A stretch of 24,621 nt of DNA, taken from positions 1-24,621 of IMG/VR virus record IMGVR_UViG_3300030085_003035; one strand, given 5' to 3'. The translations under genes and the position numbers were made by a program. Below the pieces are notes generated by a model. It did no database searches. It had not been told where the DNA came from and saw only the letters and a program-made list of their open reading frames with translations. Of this stretch, positions 5,807 through 13,386 are shown in pieces (position 1 is the first letter of the stretch; each line of letters starts with the position of its first letter). The stretch is from a virus.

Positions 5807-5962
5807 TTATCCCGCTGTTCCATAGTCTGTATGAGTATTTCCACGAGATTTAATATTATCTAACTCTTCTCTTAATTCTTTGATGCGTATATAAGCTTCT
5901 TGTAGTTGCCTTTGCAATTCTTTAATATTATTTCTTAAGATGTCTTCTTGTGTTTGTTCCAT
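5807..5962 (-). CDS. Small coiled-coil protein, 51 aa
   Basis: Residues 5-38 form a heptad-like helix (NNIKELQRQLQEAYIRIKEL, then REELDNIKS), followed by a polar tail. It overlaps the end of the HExxH gene by 28 bp. The RBS is weak (AGAGGA about 13 bases upstream), so translation may depend on coupling. Function unknown; short coiled-coil proteins of this kind are common in T4-like phages. Confidence 0.65.
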   Translation of the reverse strand: MEQTQEDILRNNIKELQRQLQEAYIRIKELREELDNIKSRGNTHTDYGTAG

Positions 5963-6327
5963 TGCTCTAATAGTTCCTCTTGTTTAGCATATGCTTCAAC
6001 TTCCCAAGGTAAATTCAAATATTCTTCTCGACTTTCGTAAAAATTGCATTCAGTAAAAAACTCTCGATATACCAGTTGTTTGACATGTGTCATCTCATGA
6101 AAGATGGTGGTAATAAAGTCATCACCTAGACTTAATCTTTTTTCTACTTCAATATCGAATTCTCTATCACCTATATCTAAACAAGTACCATGATACACTT
6201 TGAGTTTCTTCAACTTAAAATTAACTGTACACTTACGTATACGTGGCATAAGTTTCATCCATGCAAATGATGCTATATCATATGTTAGTTCCCTTTGCTT
6301 TCGGCTACCGCCATCTACAAAAATCAT
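5935..6327 (-). CDS. HExxH metallopeptidase-like protein, 130 aa
   Basis: Contains TTIFHEMTHVKQLVYREFF, with HEMTH at residues 77-81, the zinc-binding HExxH signature of zincin peptidases, in a helix preceded by beta-rich sequence. A downstream glutamate that could be the third ligand is present in several places (for example EVEAYAKQEE). The target is unknown. There is no signal peptide, so it would act inside the cell. I chose the ATG at 6327 because GGAGGAG lies right before it; the ATG at 6339 contains that RBS and is too close to the promoter. It is the first gene from the 6349-6377 promoter. Confidence 0.7.
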   Translation of the reverse strand: MIFVDGGSRKQRELTYDIASFAWMKLMPRIRKCTVNFKLKKLKVYHGTCLDIGDREFDIEVEKRLSLGDDFITTIFHEMTHVKQLVYREFFTECNFYESREEYLNLPWEVEAYAKQEELLEQWNKHKKTS

Positions 6328-6348
6328 TTGCTCCTCCATTGTAGATCT

Positions 6349-6377
6349 ATTATACCACAACTAAAGAGGAATGTACA
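6349..6377 (-). promoter_or_regulatory. Early-type promoter, TAGATCTA class
   Basis: Minus strand: TGTACA (-35, 6377-6372), 17 bp ending in TGTGG, TATAAT (-10, 6354-6349), AGATCTA. The -35 starts 4 bp after the stop of the last glycan-cassette gene; no terminator is visible between them. Confidence 0.85.
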
Positions 6378-6380
6378 CCA

Positions 6381-7049
6381 CTAATCTCTCAAATCTATAG
6401 TTTTTATTGAACCGCTTTGTTTACCGGCATCAACAATTTCACCACGCATTTTGTAACTATGAACCTCAACATTCTCTGGTACTTCAAATTTAAGTGCGCT
6501 ATGGAAGTGGTGTAGATTTATTTTAGTCTCATTAAAATCTTTGAACATATTATTAAAAAGAGGACGCCAGTTATTGGTTAACCGGTTATTGTTCATGCTA
6601 CCTCTATCAGAATTAATATACATGTCAGTGCTTGATCTTAAATTAAAATCAAAAATAGAATCGAATCCGTACATATGTACTACCTCTGCTTTTAAGTGTT
6701 CTAATGCAAAGTATGTTGCCATGTGACCACAATTAAAGTCCGTATAGTTTGCAGCATACTTAGGTAGTTTCGTATAGAATTGTTTGATTTGTCGTGCTCT
6801 CTTGGTGTAAAAGTTTGGATGTTTATCCATATACATCTTAGGTCGAGCACCAAGAATCCAATCACCCGGTACATCAACGATACCAGTATTAATAGTATGC
6901 ATCATCTTAAAATCGACTATGCATGCAGCATATGAATCTGGTATTTCAAATGGTGCTAAGTTACACGTAAGCTTCAAACCTTTTCTTTTTTCTTCGTGAT
7001 ACAATACAGAAGAATCACCATTGCCAATAATATGTACTGTTCTAGGCAC
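6381..7049 (-). CDS. MptE/DUF115-like protein, 222 aa
   Basis: Begins MPRTVHIIGNGDSSVLYHEE, a beta strand plus glycine-rich loop like a nucleotide-binding fold. It continues with ACIVDFKMMHTINTG and CGHMATYFALEHL, then VVHMYGFDSIFDFNLRSS (about 123-140) and DRGSMNNNRLTNNWRP. The YGFDS and NCGHMA segments resemble MptE/DUF115-type proteins, often found beside glycosyltransferases in phages and in motility-protein glycosylation loci. The exact reaction is unknown. It is the last gene of the glycan cassette and overlaps the upstream GT by 8 bp. Confidence 0.65.
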   Translation of the reverse strand: MPRTVHIIGNGDSSVLYHEEKRKGLKLTCNLAPFEIPDSYAACIVDFKMMHTINTGIVDVPGDWILGARPKMYMDKHPNFYTKRARQIKQFYTKLPKYAANYTDFNCGHMATYFALEHLKAEVVHMYGFDSIFDFNLRSSTDMYINSDRGSMNNNRLTNNWRPLFNNMFKDFNETKINLHHFHSALKFEVPENVEVHSYKMRGEIVDAGKQSGSIKTIDLRD

Positions 7050-7722
7050 GAATAGCCTCCTTAATCTTCATTAGCCCTTTAATTCTGTCATTACCTTTAG
7101 CTCCGGTCCAATGCATAATTTTCTTATCACTAGAATCTTCGTTATCATGCTCTATCTGTAACCTGAGCCAATTCCATTTATTTGGTAGTTCATTAATATA
7201 TATTTGCCTGTTAAGAGGATCAAGCATGGAGTGTAAAACTTCTTGATCTCCAACTTTAGGTGTAGCTTCAACTTGTGATGCCCACTTATATAGGATTTCT
7301 GGTTTATTAACTATTCCCACAACACCTGAATTGAACCATTCCTCTTGTCTGCGTTTTAACCAAGGCCTATCCATAACCATATTAAGCTTGTTTGGTTCTA
7401 ATATTCTAAAGATATGTTCTAGATTTGCTAGTACTTGACAGTCAGTATCAAGCCATACGACCTTTTTACCCGGTGCTTTCAGCATTGCAGCCGGCTTTAA
7501 GAACCATCCTTTTTCAAATTGTCCTTGTTGATCATGATGCATCAGGCAAAAAGCATGACTTTTTGTTTCAACCCAATGTATCATTTCATCGGACATACCA
7601 AAATTACCAATAGCAATCGGTGTGTTGTTATGCTTAAAATAGTTTTCTAAAAACCAAGGCAACTGCCACTCGGTTTTTTCATCACATCCCGTTAGGAATA
7701 AATTATCTGGCATCTTAGGCAT
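7042..7722 (-). CDS. GT-A fold glycosyltransferase, GT8-like, 226 aa
   Basis: Likely transfers a sugar from a nucleotide sugar. The metal-binding DxD is DTD at 92-94 in KKVVWLDTDCQVL, preceded by FLKPAAMLKA, as in glycogenin/GT8 enzymes where a lysine and small residues precede the DxD strand. NSGVVGIVNK (about 131-140) fits the acceptor-side strand, and a late histidine (KIMHWTG) could be the second metal ligand. No membrane segment, so it is cytoplasmic. Acceptor and donor are unknown. Overlaps by 8 bp on both sides. Confidence 0.75.
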   Translation of the reverse strand: MPKMPDNLFLTGCDEKTEWQLPWFLENYFKHNNTPIAIGNFGMSDEMIHWVETKSHAFCLMHHDQQGQFEKGWFLKPAAMLKAPGKKVVWLDTDCQVLANLEHIFRILEPNKLNMVMDRPWLKRRQEEWFNSGVVGIVNKPEILYKWASQVEATPKVGDQEVLHSMLDPLNRQIYINELPNKWNWLRLQIEHDNEDSSDKKIMHWTGAKGNDRIKGLMKIKEAIRA

Positions 7723-8365
7723 TGATTATCTTATATCCAATTTTATAGTTGTGTTTTGCTAAACAACCTGTTTTATTCTGTATTGTAGAAAAAGAATCGG
7801 CAGCCATGCAGACCCATGGATAGTATTCTTGTAACCAAGGGAAATTTTCTTTATTGAGATATAGATCCGTAGGACCTGCATGTGATACTGCTTTTTCGAC
7901 TAATTCCTTTGCACCATCTGGATTAACGATATAACCATGTGCACCACCAAAGTATGGTTTTTGGATTAGTCCATCAACACCGAGTTTAAGTGGTGTTTTG
8001 TACTTTCCATAGGAAGGTTTAGAGAATGTCATGACTTTATCAAATTCGACATCAACCGGAACTTGACCTGTCACTAAAGCATCATGTTCAAATATTACAA
8101 CTCTTTCGTTCATGTCTCTGGATATTTCCCAACACGAATAGTGAGAAATGAAAGCAGACATGCAATTTTCTGCTCTAGAATATACTTCATTAAACCTATT
8201 TGGATTGATACCACGAGACTTTAAGAATTTTTCAGGATTGTCTTTTGGAGTAAAGGCATCGAATTGTTTTATTTCGAGACCATATTTTGCTCCGGATGCA
8301 ATGCATCTTTTAGCAGCCTTCACTGATCTTTCGTTATCTTGAATTGTTATTACAAATGCTTTCAT
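7715..8365 (-). CDS. Glycosyltransferase family 25-like, 216 aa
   Basis: Resembles GT25, the family of LPS beta-galactosyltransferases (LgtB type) and collagen galactosyltransferases. Seen: the N-terminal strand MKAFVITIQD, SCWEISRDMNERVVIFEHDA with the EHD motif (93-95) replacing DxD, and GGAHGYIVNPDGAKELVEKA, typical of the family's C-terminal half. Cytoplasmic, with no membrane segment. The upstream neighbour is a paralogue, so the pair probably arose by tandem duplication. The stop of that gene and the start of this one share one base. Confidence 0.78.
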   Translation of the reverse strand: MKAFVITIQDNERSVKAAKRCIASGAKYGLEIKQFDAFTPKDNPEKFLKSRGINPNRFNEVYSRAENCMSAFISHYSCWEISRDMNERVVIFEHDALVTGQVPVDVEFDKVMTFSKPSYGKYKTPLKLGVDGLIQKPYFGGAHGYIVNPDGAKELVEKAVSHAGPTDLYLNKENFPWLQEYYPWVCMAADSFSTIQNKTGCLAKHNYKIGYKIINA

Positions 8366-9060
8366 TATGTCACCGTTGTTGATGGCAGACCTTGAACTCG
8401 AGTATAATAAGTCTTAGTCACACCGAGGTTTGGGATAATCTGTTTACACATTATCGCATCATTTGGCCAGAGTCCGTGTTCCTTTACAGCATCAAGTACA
8501 GCCTTAGCTCCGGCTGGCTTGATTATATATGCGCTGTTTCCGGCTAAACCTTGAGGTACATTGAACTCATCAATTGTAGGTACAGGTTGTATCAGAGCAT
8601 GTGTAGCTTGTACTTTGTCATGGAATTCATGAGCTTTACGAGTAGCGGCCGCAGGACTATTGATTCCTATGATGTCATACTTACTGTCTATGATCTTATC
8701 GTGATCAAGCTTTTTGATAAACAAAGCGTCATGCTCGAGAATAAGCAATGGTTCATCACTACTTAAACATTTATGCCACAACAACCAGTGACTCAGAGCA
8801 CATGCAATTCTTGTATTACGATTAGCAGTAGGGTACGCAGTTTTAATTAGACCAGTTTTAATGTCTGTTTCTTGTCCTTCCCAAGGATACTTCCATCTAA
8901 TGCCATTACCGGACATGACAGTCCTTGCCATTTTTGACACAATAGCATTGAACTTTTTAATCTGAAAAGAATTTTTTACTTTCTTTGAAGACGCTTCAAG
9001 ATTAGTATATCCTTGTTCAGATACTTCATGACCTTCTATGACAATAGCATAAGCTTCCAT
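8365..9060 (-). CDS. Glycosyltransferase family 25-like, 231 aa
   Basis: Second GT25-like enzyme. Begins MEAYAIVIEGHEVSEQGY, then ALSHWLLWHKC and PLLILEHDALF (EHD at 109-111). The C-terminal half carries GLAGNSAYIIKPAGAKAVLD, matching the GYIV-P-GAK block of its neighbour. It probably adds a hexose to LPS or a glycoprotein acceptor; the substrate is unknown. The start at 9060 shares a base with the stop of the upstream 73-aa gene. Confidence 0.75.
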   Translation of the reverse strand: MEAYAIVIEGHEVSEQGYTNLEASSKKVKNSFQIKKFNAIVSKMARTVMSGNGIRWKYPWEGQETDIKTGLIKTAYPTANRNTRIACALSHWLLWHKCLSSDEPLLILEHDALFIKKLDHDKIIDSKYDIIGINSPAAATRKAHEFHDKVQATHALIQPVPTIDEFNVPQGLAGNSAYIIKPAGAKAVLDAVKEHGLWPNDAIMCKQIIPNLGVTKTYYTRVQGLPSTTVT

Positions 9061-9281
9061 TAGTCTGTCACAATCACCCACTGTACACCAGTTTCAGGTG
9101 AATCGCCTACTACAAAGTTGCCGGGTTTTGACCAGTCAACATTTGCCAGCATGTTAGCATGTTCTACGTCTCTATGAAACTTTGAAATATTTTGCGTACT
9201 TTGTGTACTATGAATTTCATCTGGTTGATTAAGATAATGTGATCCGGCAGCTAGTGCTCCGATAATAAGTAATGCTTCCAT
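9060..9281 (-). CDS. Small membrane-anchored protein, 73 aa
   Basis: Begins MEALLIIGALAAGSHYLNQP: a short hydrophobic N-terminus (2-14) that could be a membrane anchor or signal peptide, then a polar domain with SKPGNFVVGDSPETG. The ATG at 9281 follows AAGGACTTAATA, a good RBS; longer in-frame readings do not have one. Function unknown. It sits inside the glycan cassette between a methyltransferase-like gene and a GT25-like gene. Confidence 0.65.
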   Translation of the reverse strand: MEALLIIGALAAGSHYLNQPDEIHSTQSTQNISKFHRDVEHANMLANVDWSKPGNFVVGDSPETGVQWVIVTD

Positions 9282-9283
9282 TA

Positions 9284-9874
9284 TTAAGTCCTTTTCAATA
9301 CGGTGTAACCAACGTTTTCTACACCTCGTTCTTCGACTTTCCACGACGGATTGTCTATACAAAAATTTACTAGGCATTCGTAGAGTTCAACCAAGTTACT
9401 TGACTGTGCTCTACTCGTATCATGAGCAACGATGTATTTTGTAACCATCTGCCCGTGAATCTGTAATTCTTTTTCCATGTGTGGTCTCTTATGAATTGAA
9501 TCAATTACAAGCATGTCCACTGCTTTACTTGACATAGAACCTAGACCACCGGAATCTGCCTCTCTTACTACGAGTTCAATACCATGTTCTTTACAGTATG
9601 GTTCTGCTAGTGCTTTGAGAGTCTTACGATATTTAACATGATCAATATCGATAAGTTCCATATACTTTGGTTTATTATCTGACAACATTGCCGCAGCTGC
9701 ACTCGCACCTTGATGAGTACCTAGTTCTTTATATGACCTACAGTCTTTCATAAACTTCTGAATAGCATCGTGCATTGCACAGTAATGAAGACCATGTGCT
9801 TCTTCTTGTTGCCAACGTATCTCTTGATAAAACTCTTCAACTGATTTTACGTGATCTATTTTAGCTGTTAACAT
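9284..9874 (-). CDS. Class I SAM methyltransferase-like, 196 aa
   Basis: Rossmann-type pattern: SYKELGTHQGASAAAAML (47-64) with ELGTHQG as motif I, KYMELIDID (70-78) as motif II, VDMLVIDSIHKRPHMEKEL as the motif IV region, then KYIVAHDT. This resembles the Methyltransf_24/CmcI group, which O-methylates sugars and small molecules. In this setting it may methylate a sugar. There is a 14-bp overlap with the upstream GT gene, and it is directly followed by the 73-aa gene. Confidence 0.7.
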   Translation of the reverse strand: MLTAKIDHVKSVEEFYQEIRWQQEEAHGLHYCAMHDAIQKFMKDCRSYKELGTHQGASAAAAMLSDNKPKYMELIDIDHVKYRKTLKALAEPYCKEHGIELVVREADSGGLGSMSSKAVDMLVIDSIHKRPHMEKELQIHGQMVTKYIVAHDTSRAQSSNLVELYECLVNFCIDNPSWKVEERGVENVGYTVLKRT

Positions 9875-10739
9875 TAGATATATTCCTCAATTGGCTTACT
9901 AGGCTATTGTCTTGTTTTGGTGGATCATTTGGCCACTCCTTGTGTAGATGCAAATTCCACTCGGCTATTGGTTTATTGGTGATTCTCCAAAGAACGTCAG
10001 TTGACCAATCATCGGCAGTGCGGAACATGATATGAACCAACTTAGCATTATCAGGCCTATTGTCCCCAATCTTTGCGTTTGGATGTGAACCTACTTTATG
10101 CATATAGCAATTCCATTCATTAGGTAATCGCTTAAAGTTAAACGTTGGTAGATGTATAAAGGCTGAGAAATAGTCCTGAAAGTATCGATAGAAATTAGGA
10201 AATTCACGCATTTGATTTACGTACTGCTGGAATGTAGGCCACTCAGTTTTAATCTTTTTCAGACCAGCTTTTGAAATAACTACAACACCTGTGTTGAATA
10301 CTTCGGGTCTATCGAGTTTATCGAAAGAATATTCGACACCCCAATTCTTTTTGCATACCTCTACCCAGCGTTTATCAATATCGCTGGTAATACCACCCGA
10401 TGCGTATATAGTTCTGAAATATGGTTGCTTCGGTTCTGTACAGATTCCAGCATCTTCTCCATCTAATAAATCAAAAATGTTATCTGACAATCCTTCGGTT
10501 GGAAATATATCAACATCACAAAGCATAACGTTGTCATACTCATCAAACTCATCGCATATAAGTGGATTAGCCGGTTCATAGTAGATAGGAACATTGACTA
10601 CCTTACCGGCAATCGTTTTATTCAAATCAAATCTATACTCTGCACCAATACGCTTGGCATATTCTTTCATAAGCTTACAGCTATATTTTACACCCGGCTT
10701 TAGATCGCCTTTCCAGTACTGGTAAATTATATTTTTCAT
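9861..10739 (-). CDS. GT-A glycosyltransferase-like protein, 292 aa
   Basis: Begins MKNIIYQYWKGDLKPGVKYS, with KEYAKRIGAEYRF (25-37), then a DxD in NVMLCDVDIFP (DVD 75-77), and later FNTGVVVISKAGLKKI. This layout (N-terminal Q-Y/F strand, YAK-GAEY helix, DxD strand) is shared with the products of 11746-12417 and 13371-14159, so these three are paralogues. It probably uses a nucleotide sugar; acceptor unknown. The start at 10739 shares one base with the stop of glf. Confidence 0.72.
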   Translation of the reverse strand: MKNIIYQYWKGDLKPGVKYSCKLMKEYAKRIGAEYRFDLNKTIAGKVVNVPIYYEPANPLICDEFDEYDNVMLCDVDIFPTEGLSDNIFDLLDGEDAGICTEPKQPYFRTIYASGGITSDIDKRWVEVCKKNWGVEYSFDKLDRPEVFNTGVVVISKAGLKKIKTEWPTFQQYVNQMREFPNFYRYFQDYFSAFIHLPTFNFKRLPNEWNCYMHKVGSHPNAKIGDNRPDNAKLVHIMFRTADDWSTDVLWRITNKPIAEWNLHLHKEWPNDPPKQDNSLVSQLRNISNVNS

Positions 10740-11749
10740 TATGATTTTTCCTTAATAAATCTTTCAGTTGTAGCAAGAGAAGAACTAATAGCCTGGTGCA
10801 TATCAATATAAACATACATGCCACATCTTCCTATAAATGTCATGTCCTTATTTAATTTAGCCTTATAGCTTTTATATATTCTCTGGTTAACGCCGTCAAT
10901 ATCTTTTACTGGATAATACCTTTGATAATCGTTGTCGCTATAGTTGCATGGTTCTTCATATGTCAAAGTTGTCCATCCGTCATTGTGGCCATGACATGGA
11001 TAATTTTTCCACTCGGTAATACGAGTATATTTTTCTTGATGAGTAAAATTAACTGTTGGTACCGGTAATAATTTTGGCATAGGTAAGTTTACATCATGAA
11101 ATTTTAGTGAACGATATGGCAGCTCACCAAACTCATAATCATAATACTCATCAATTGCCATTGAATTAAATACATGCTCATACCAGCCTTCCATATATTT
11201 TTTGAAAGGTTTATTTAATTCAACTGTTATGTTTTCATGATCAAGTATTTCTTCAATTACTTTTGTATAACCGTGTTTAGGCATGACCCCGTATTTGTCA
11301 TTTGGAAAGTAGTAATCATTATCATCATCGCGAGTTGCGACTCTGTTAACAATATTTGGATCAAGTTCTTCTAACTCCATAGCCCACATTTTTCGAGTGT
11401 ATGGTCTAAAGAATGTGTCAATAATATTTTCTTCACCAACAATATCTTTAGTTTCTCGATTAACGGGTAGTGTTACATATTTGCCATCAGATAAAAGAGC
11501 TTTTACTTTATGATGGTATTCTACCCATTCTCCAAATTGTGTAATCCAGTCATATGCTTTTTTGTTGTTAGTATGAAAGATGTGTGGACCATACTTATGT
11601 ACACGTATACCCAAGGAATTAGTATAGTCGTAAGCATTACCGGCAATATGGTCGCGCTTTTCAATCACATGAACTTTATAACCAGCATTGGCTAATTCAT
11701 GCGCAACTACAGCACCAGCAAAACCTGCTCCAACAACTAGTATACTCAT
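10739..11749 (-). CDS. glf: UDP-galactopyranose mutase
   Basis: FAD enzyme that interconverts UDP-galactopyranose and UDP-galactofuranose, the donor of galactofuranose (Galf) residues. Seen: FAD motif VVGAGFAGAVVAHELA (5-20), EKRDHIAGNAYD (30-41), KYGPHIFHT (52-60), RPYTRKMWAMELEELDP (115-131) and ATRDDDNDYYFPNDKYGVMP (138-157), which contains the conserved arginine/tyrosine region of UGMs. At 336 residues it is somewhat shorter than typical bacterial enzymes (about 370-385). Cytoplasmic. It lies at the centre of a glycosyltransferase cluster, with 4-bp and 1-bp overlaps to GT genes on either side, so Galf is probably used by one of these transferases. Confidence 0.92.
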   Translation of the reverse strand: MSILVVGAGFAGAVVAHELANAGYKVHVIEKRDHIAGNAYDYTNSLGIRVHKYGPHIFHTNNKKAYDWITQFGEWVEYHHKVKALLSDGKYVTLPVNRETKDIVGEENIIDTFFRPYTRKMWAMELEELDPNIVNRVATRDDDNDYYFPNDKYGVMPKHGYTKVIEEILDHENITVELNKPFKKYMEGWYEHVFNSMAIDEYYDYEFGELPYRSLKFHDVNLPMPKLLPVPTVNFTHQEKYTRITEWKNYPCHGHNDGWTTLTYEEPCNYSDNDYQRYYPVKDIDGVNQRIYKSYKAKLNKDMTFIGRCGMYVYIDMHQAISSSLATTERFIKEKS

Positions 11750-12417
11750 ATTATACCTTTTAACTTAAGCTCATAATAATTTTCAATCTTTTCTCGCTTT
11801 GGTCCTTGCGGCGTAATCTTTGTTCTCACATGAATAAATCCTGCTTTTTCGGGATTAGGTAAGAAAGAACATTGGCACCACCGCTGATGCATATAAGGTT
11901 CTTCTGGTTGGAAGTGTGCTCTCTTTGCAAGGATATGCATAATGCCTTCATCTTCAAACTTATACGCCTCGTTAAATTGTTCCATCCACGACTCATCACC
12001 ACCTAGATGTTCTCTTAAAATCTTTCGAGTTGGTAAGTCCATTTTATATATCGCTCCACCCCAATAGGGATAGAGCATACTACCGCCGGCGGTGTTAGCT
12101 ATTTTTCGGTGTAACATTTGTTGAGTACTGGCGTATAGACCAATACCCGGAACTTTGAATACATTTGTAAACATACCCTTTGGAGCAAACATATCAATAT
12201 CAACCATGAGTACTTGATCGTAATCATCATAGTGTTCTGATAACATAAACACTTTTTGACATGCACCAGTTAGATGTTTTCTGAAAGGCCTACCTCTTAC
12301 AAGAGCATACTCTGCACCTACAAATTTAGCGTACTGTTTCATGTTTTCAATTGATAAATGATCTAGTTCTCGTAAATCGCCATCAAAATGCTGTAAAATA
12401 ATATTAGGCCTAGACAC
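11746..12417 (-). CDS. GT-A glycosyltransferase-like protein, 223 aa
   Basis: Paralogue of the neighbouring cassette GTs: SRPNIILQHFDGDL, then NMKQYAKFVGAEYALVRG (25-42), and DQVLMVDIDMFAPKG with DID at 73-75. I chose the GTG at 12417 because AAGGA lies about 10 bases upstream; the longer TTG reading from 12438 has no RBS. Overlaps glf by 4 bp and the upstream gene by 8 bp. Donor and acceptor unknown. Confidence 0.7.
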   Translation of the reverse strand: MSRPNIILQHFDGDLRELDHLSIENMKQYAKFVGAEYALVRGRPFRKHLTGACQKVFMLSEHYDDYDQVLMVDIDMFAPKGMFTNVFKVPGIGLYASTQQMLHRKIANTAGGSMLYPYWGGAIYKMDLPTRKILREHLGGDESWMEQFNEAYKFEDEGIMHILAKRAHFQPEEPYMHQRWCQCSFLPNPEKAGFIHVRTKITPQGPKREKIENYYELKLKGII

Positions 12418-12790
12418 TGTACATTGTTCCTTTCTCAATTATTTCTGGATTGTACTTATCTATGTAAGAGTTCATATTGAAGTCATTCATTTCCAGACAT
12501 TTATTTTTTTCACAACTTACTGCGTTGTTCTTAGTAGACAGACCTATGAAAACTTTCGGCACTAGTATTGTATTGTCACGTAATTTTTCAAGCATTATCA
12601 TTGTTTCATATGTAGGTACAAGATTTGTTGTAGTAATAAAAATATGTTTGTTGACAGCTTTTTCTATCGCATGCATATGTGAATGCTCATTAAAAATAAA
12701 TTCCATCTTAGCATGTTTCAACCTCAGAGGTGTCCAGTACTCTGGAAATTTGTAATGAGATTGAGTACAATCAACAATTATTGTTACCAT
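12410..12790 (-). CDS. Hypothetical protein in glycan cassette, 126 aa
   Basis: I do not recognise it. Begins MVTIIVDCTQSHYKFPEYWT, with a later alternating beta/alpha pattern (KHIFITTTNLVPTYETM; TILVPKVFIGLS), which could be one half of a Rossmann-like fold. Three cysteines and many histidines are present without an obvious motif. Embedded between a methyltransferase-like and a GT gene, overlapping both, so a role in the same glycan pathway is likely but not shown. Confidence 0.65.
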   Translation of the reverse strand: MVTIIVDCTQSHYKFPEYWTPLRLKHAKMEFIFNEHSHMHAIEKAVNKHIFITTTNLVPTYETMIMLEKLRDNTILVPKVFIGLSTKNNAVSCEKNKCLEMNDFNMNSYIDKYNPEIIEKGTMYSV

Positions 12791-13386
12791 TTAGTTGCTT
12801 CCACTACTGCAGAATGTAGAGCTCTTATTCTTCCGGGTGTATCGATATTAGCAAAATCTGCCGTGCGACTTTCCATATACTTATGTTCTTTTACGTCACT
12901 AAATCCTAATGACTTGAGTGTATCTATCATTTCAGCTTTGCTCCATATATGCAAATGCTGTCCTTTCTGATGTAGTAAACCTAATGCACACTGCTCTCTT
13001 TTACTTCTATGTCCATTCCCTGGTGGTGAGAATTTTTCTCTTACGATATAAAAATTATAGTAATGATCTACAAAGTTAGTTTCGTGTTCATCTAGTTTTT
13101 CATCACTTACTAATCTTTCTACAAATTCATACGGAGGCCATACAGTTCTTATGACACCACCTGGCTGCAATATCCTTTTTACTTCCTTAAAAAAGTTTAT
13201 GCCTTGGTACTTGTACATGTGTTCGATAAAGTGTTCTGAATATACACCATTGAATTCTTTATCACCGTAAGGTAATGGTAGGTTAGTAGCATCACCTTTC
13301 GCAACTCCACTATGTGTTGCTAAGTTCATAACTGTCCAGTTCAGACCGCGTGGTTTCTCTGCAGCTATCTCTAAGTACCTTGCCAT
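12784..13386 (-). CDS. Methyltransferase-like protein with degenerate motif I, 200 aa
   Basis: Resembles Methyltransf_11-type SAM enzymes found in sugar and LPS loci: KGDATNLPLPYGDKEFNGVY (30-49), SEHFIEHM (50-57), FFKEVKRILQPGGVIRTVWP (65-84). These are motifs II to IV and post-IV. The glycine-rich SAM loop normally at the N-terminus (G-G-P) reads YLEIAAEKPRG (4-14) here, with the key glycines replaced. It may be catalytically impaired or use SAM differently. Overlaps its upstream GT gene by 16 bp. Confidence 0.7.
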   Translation of the reverse strand: MARYLEIAAEKPRGLNWTVMNLATHSGVAKGDATNLPLPYGDKEFNGVYSEHFIEHMYKYQGINFFKEVKRILQPGGVIRTVWPPYEFVERLVSDEKLDEHETNFVDHYYNFYIVREKFSPPGNGHRSKREQCALGLLHQKGQHLHIWSKAEMIDTLKSLGFSDVKEHKYMESRTADFANIDTPGRIRALHSAVVEATKW

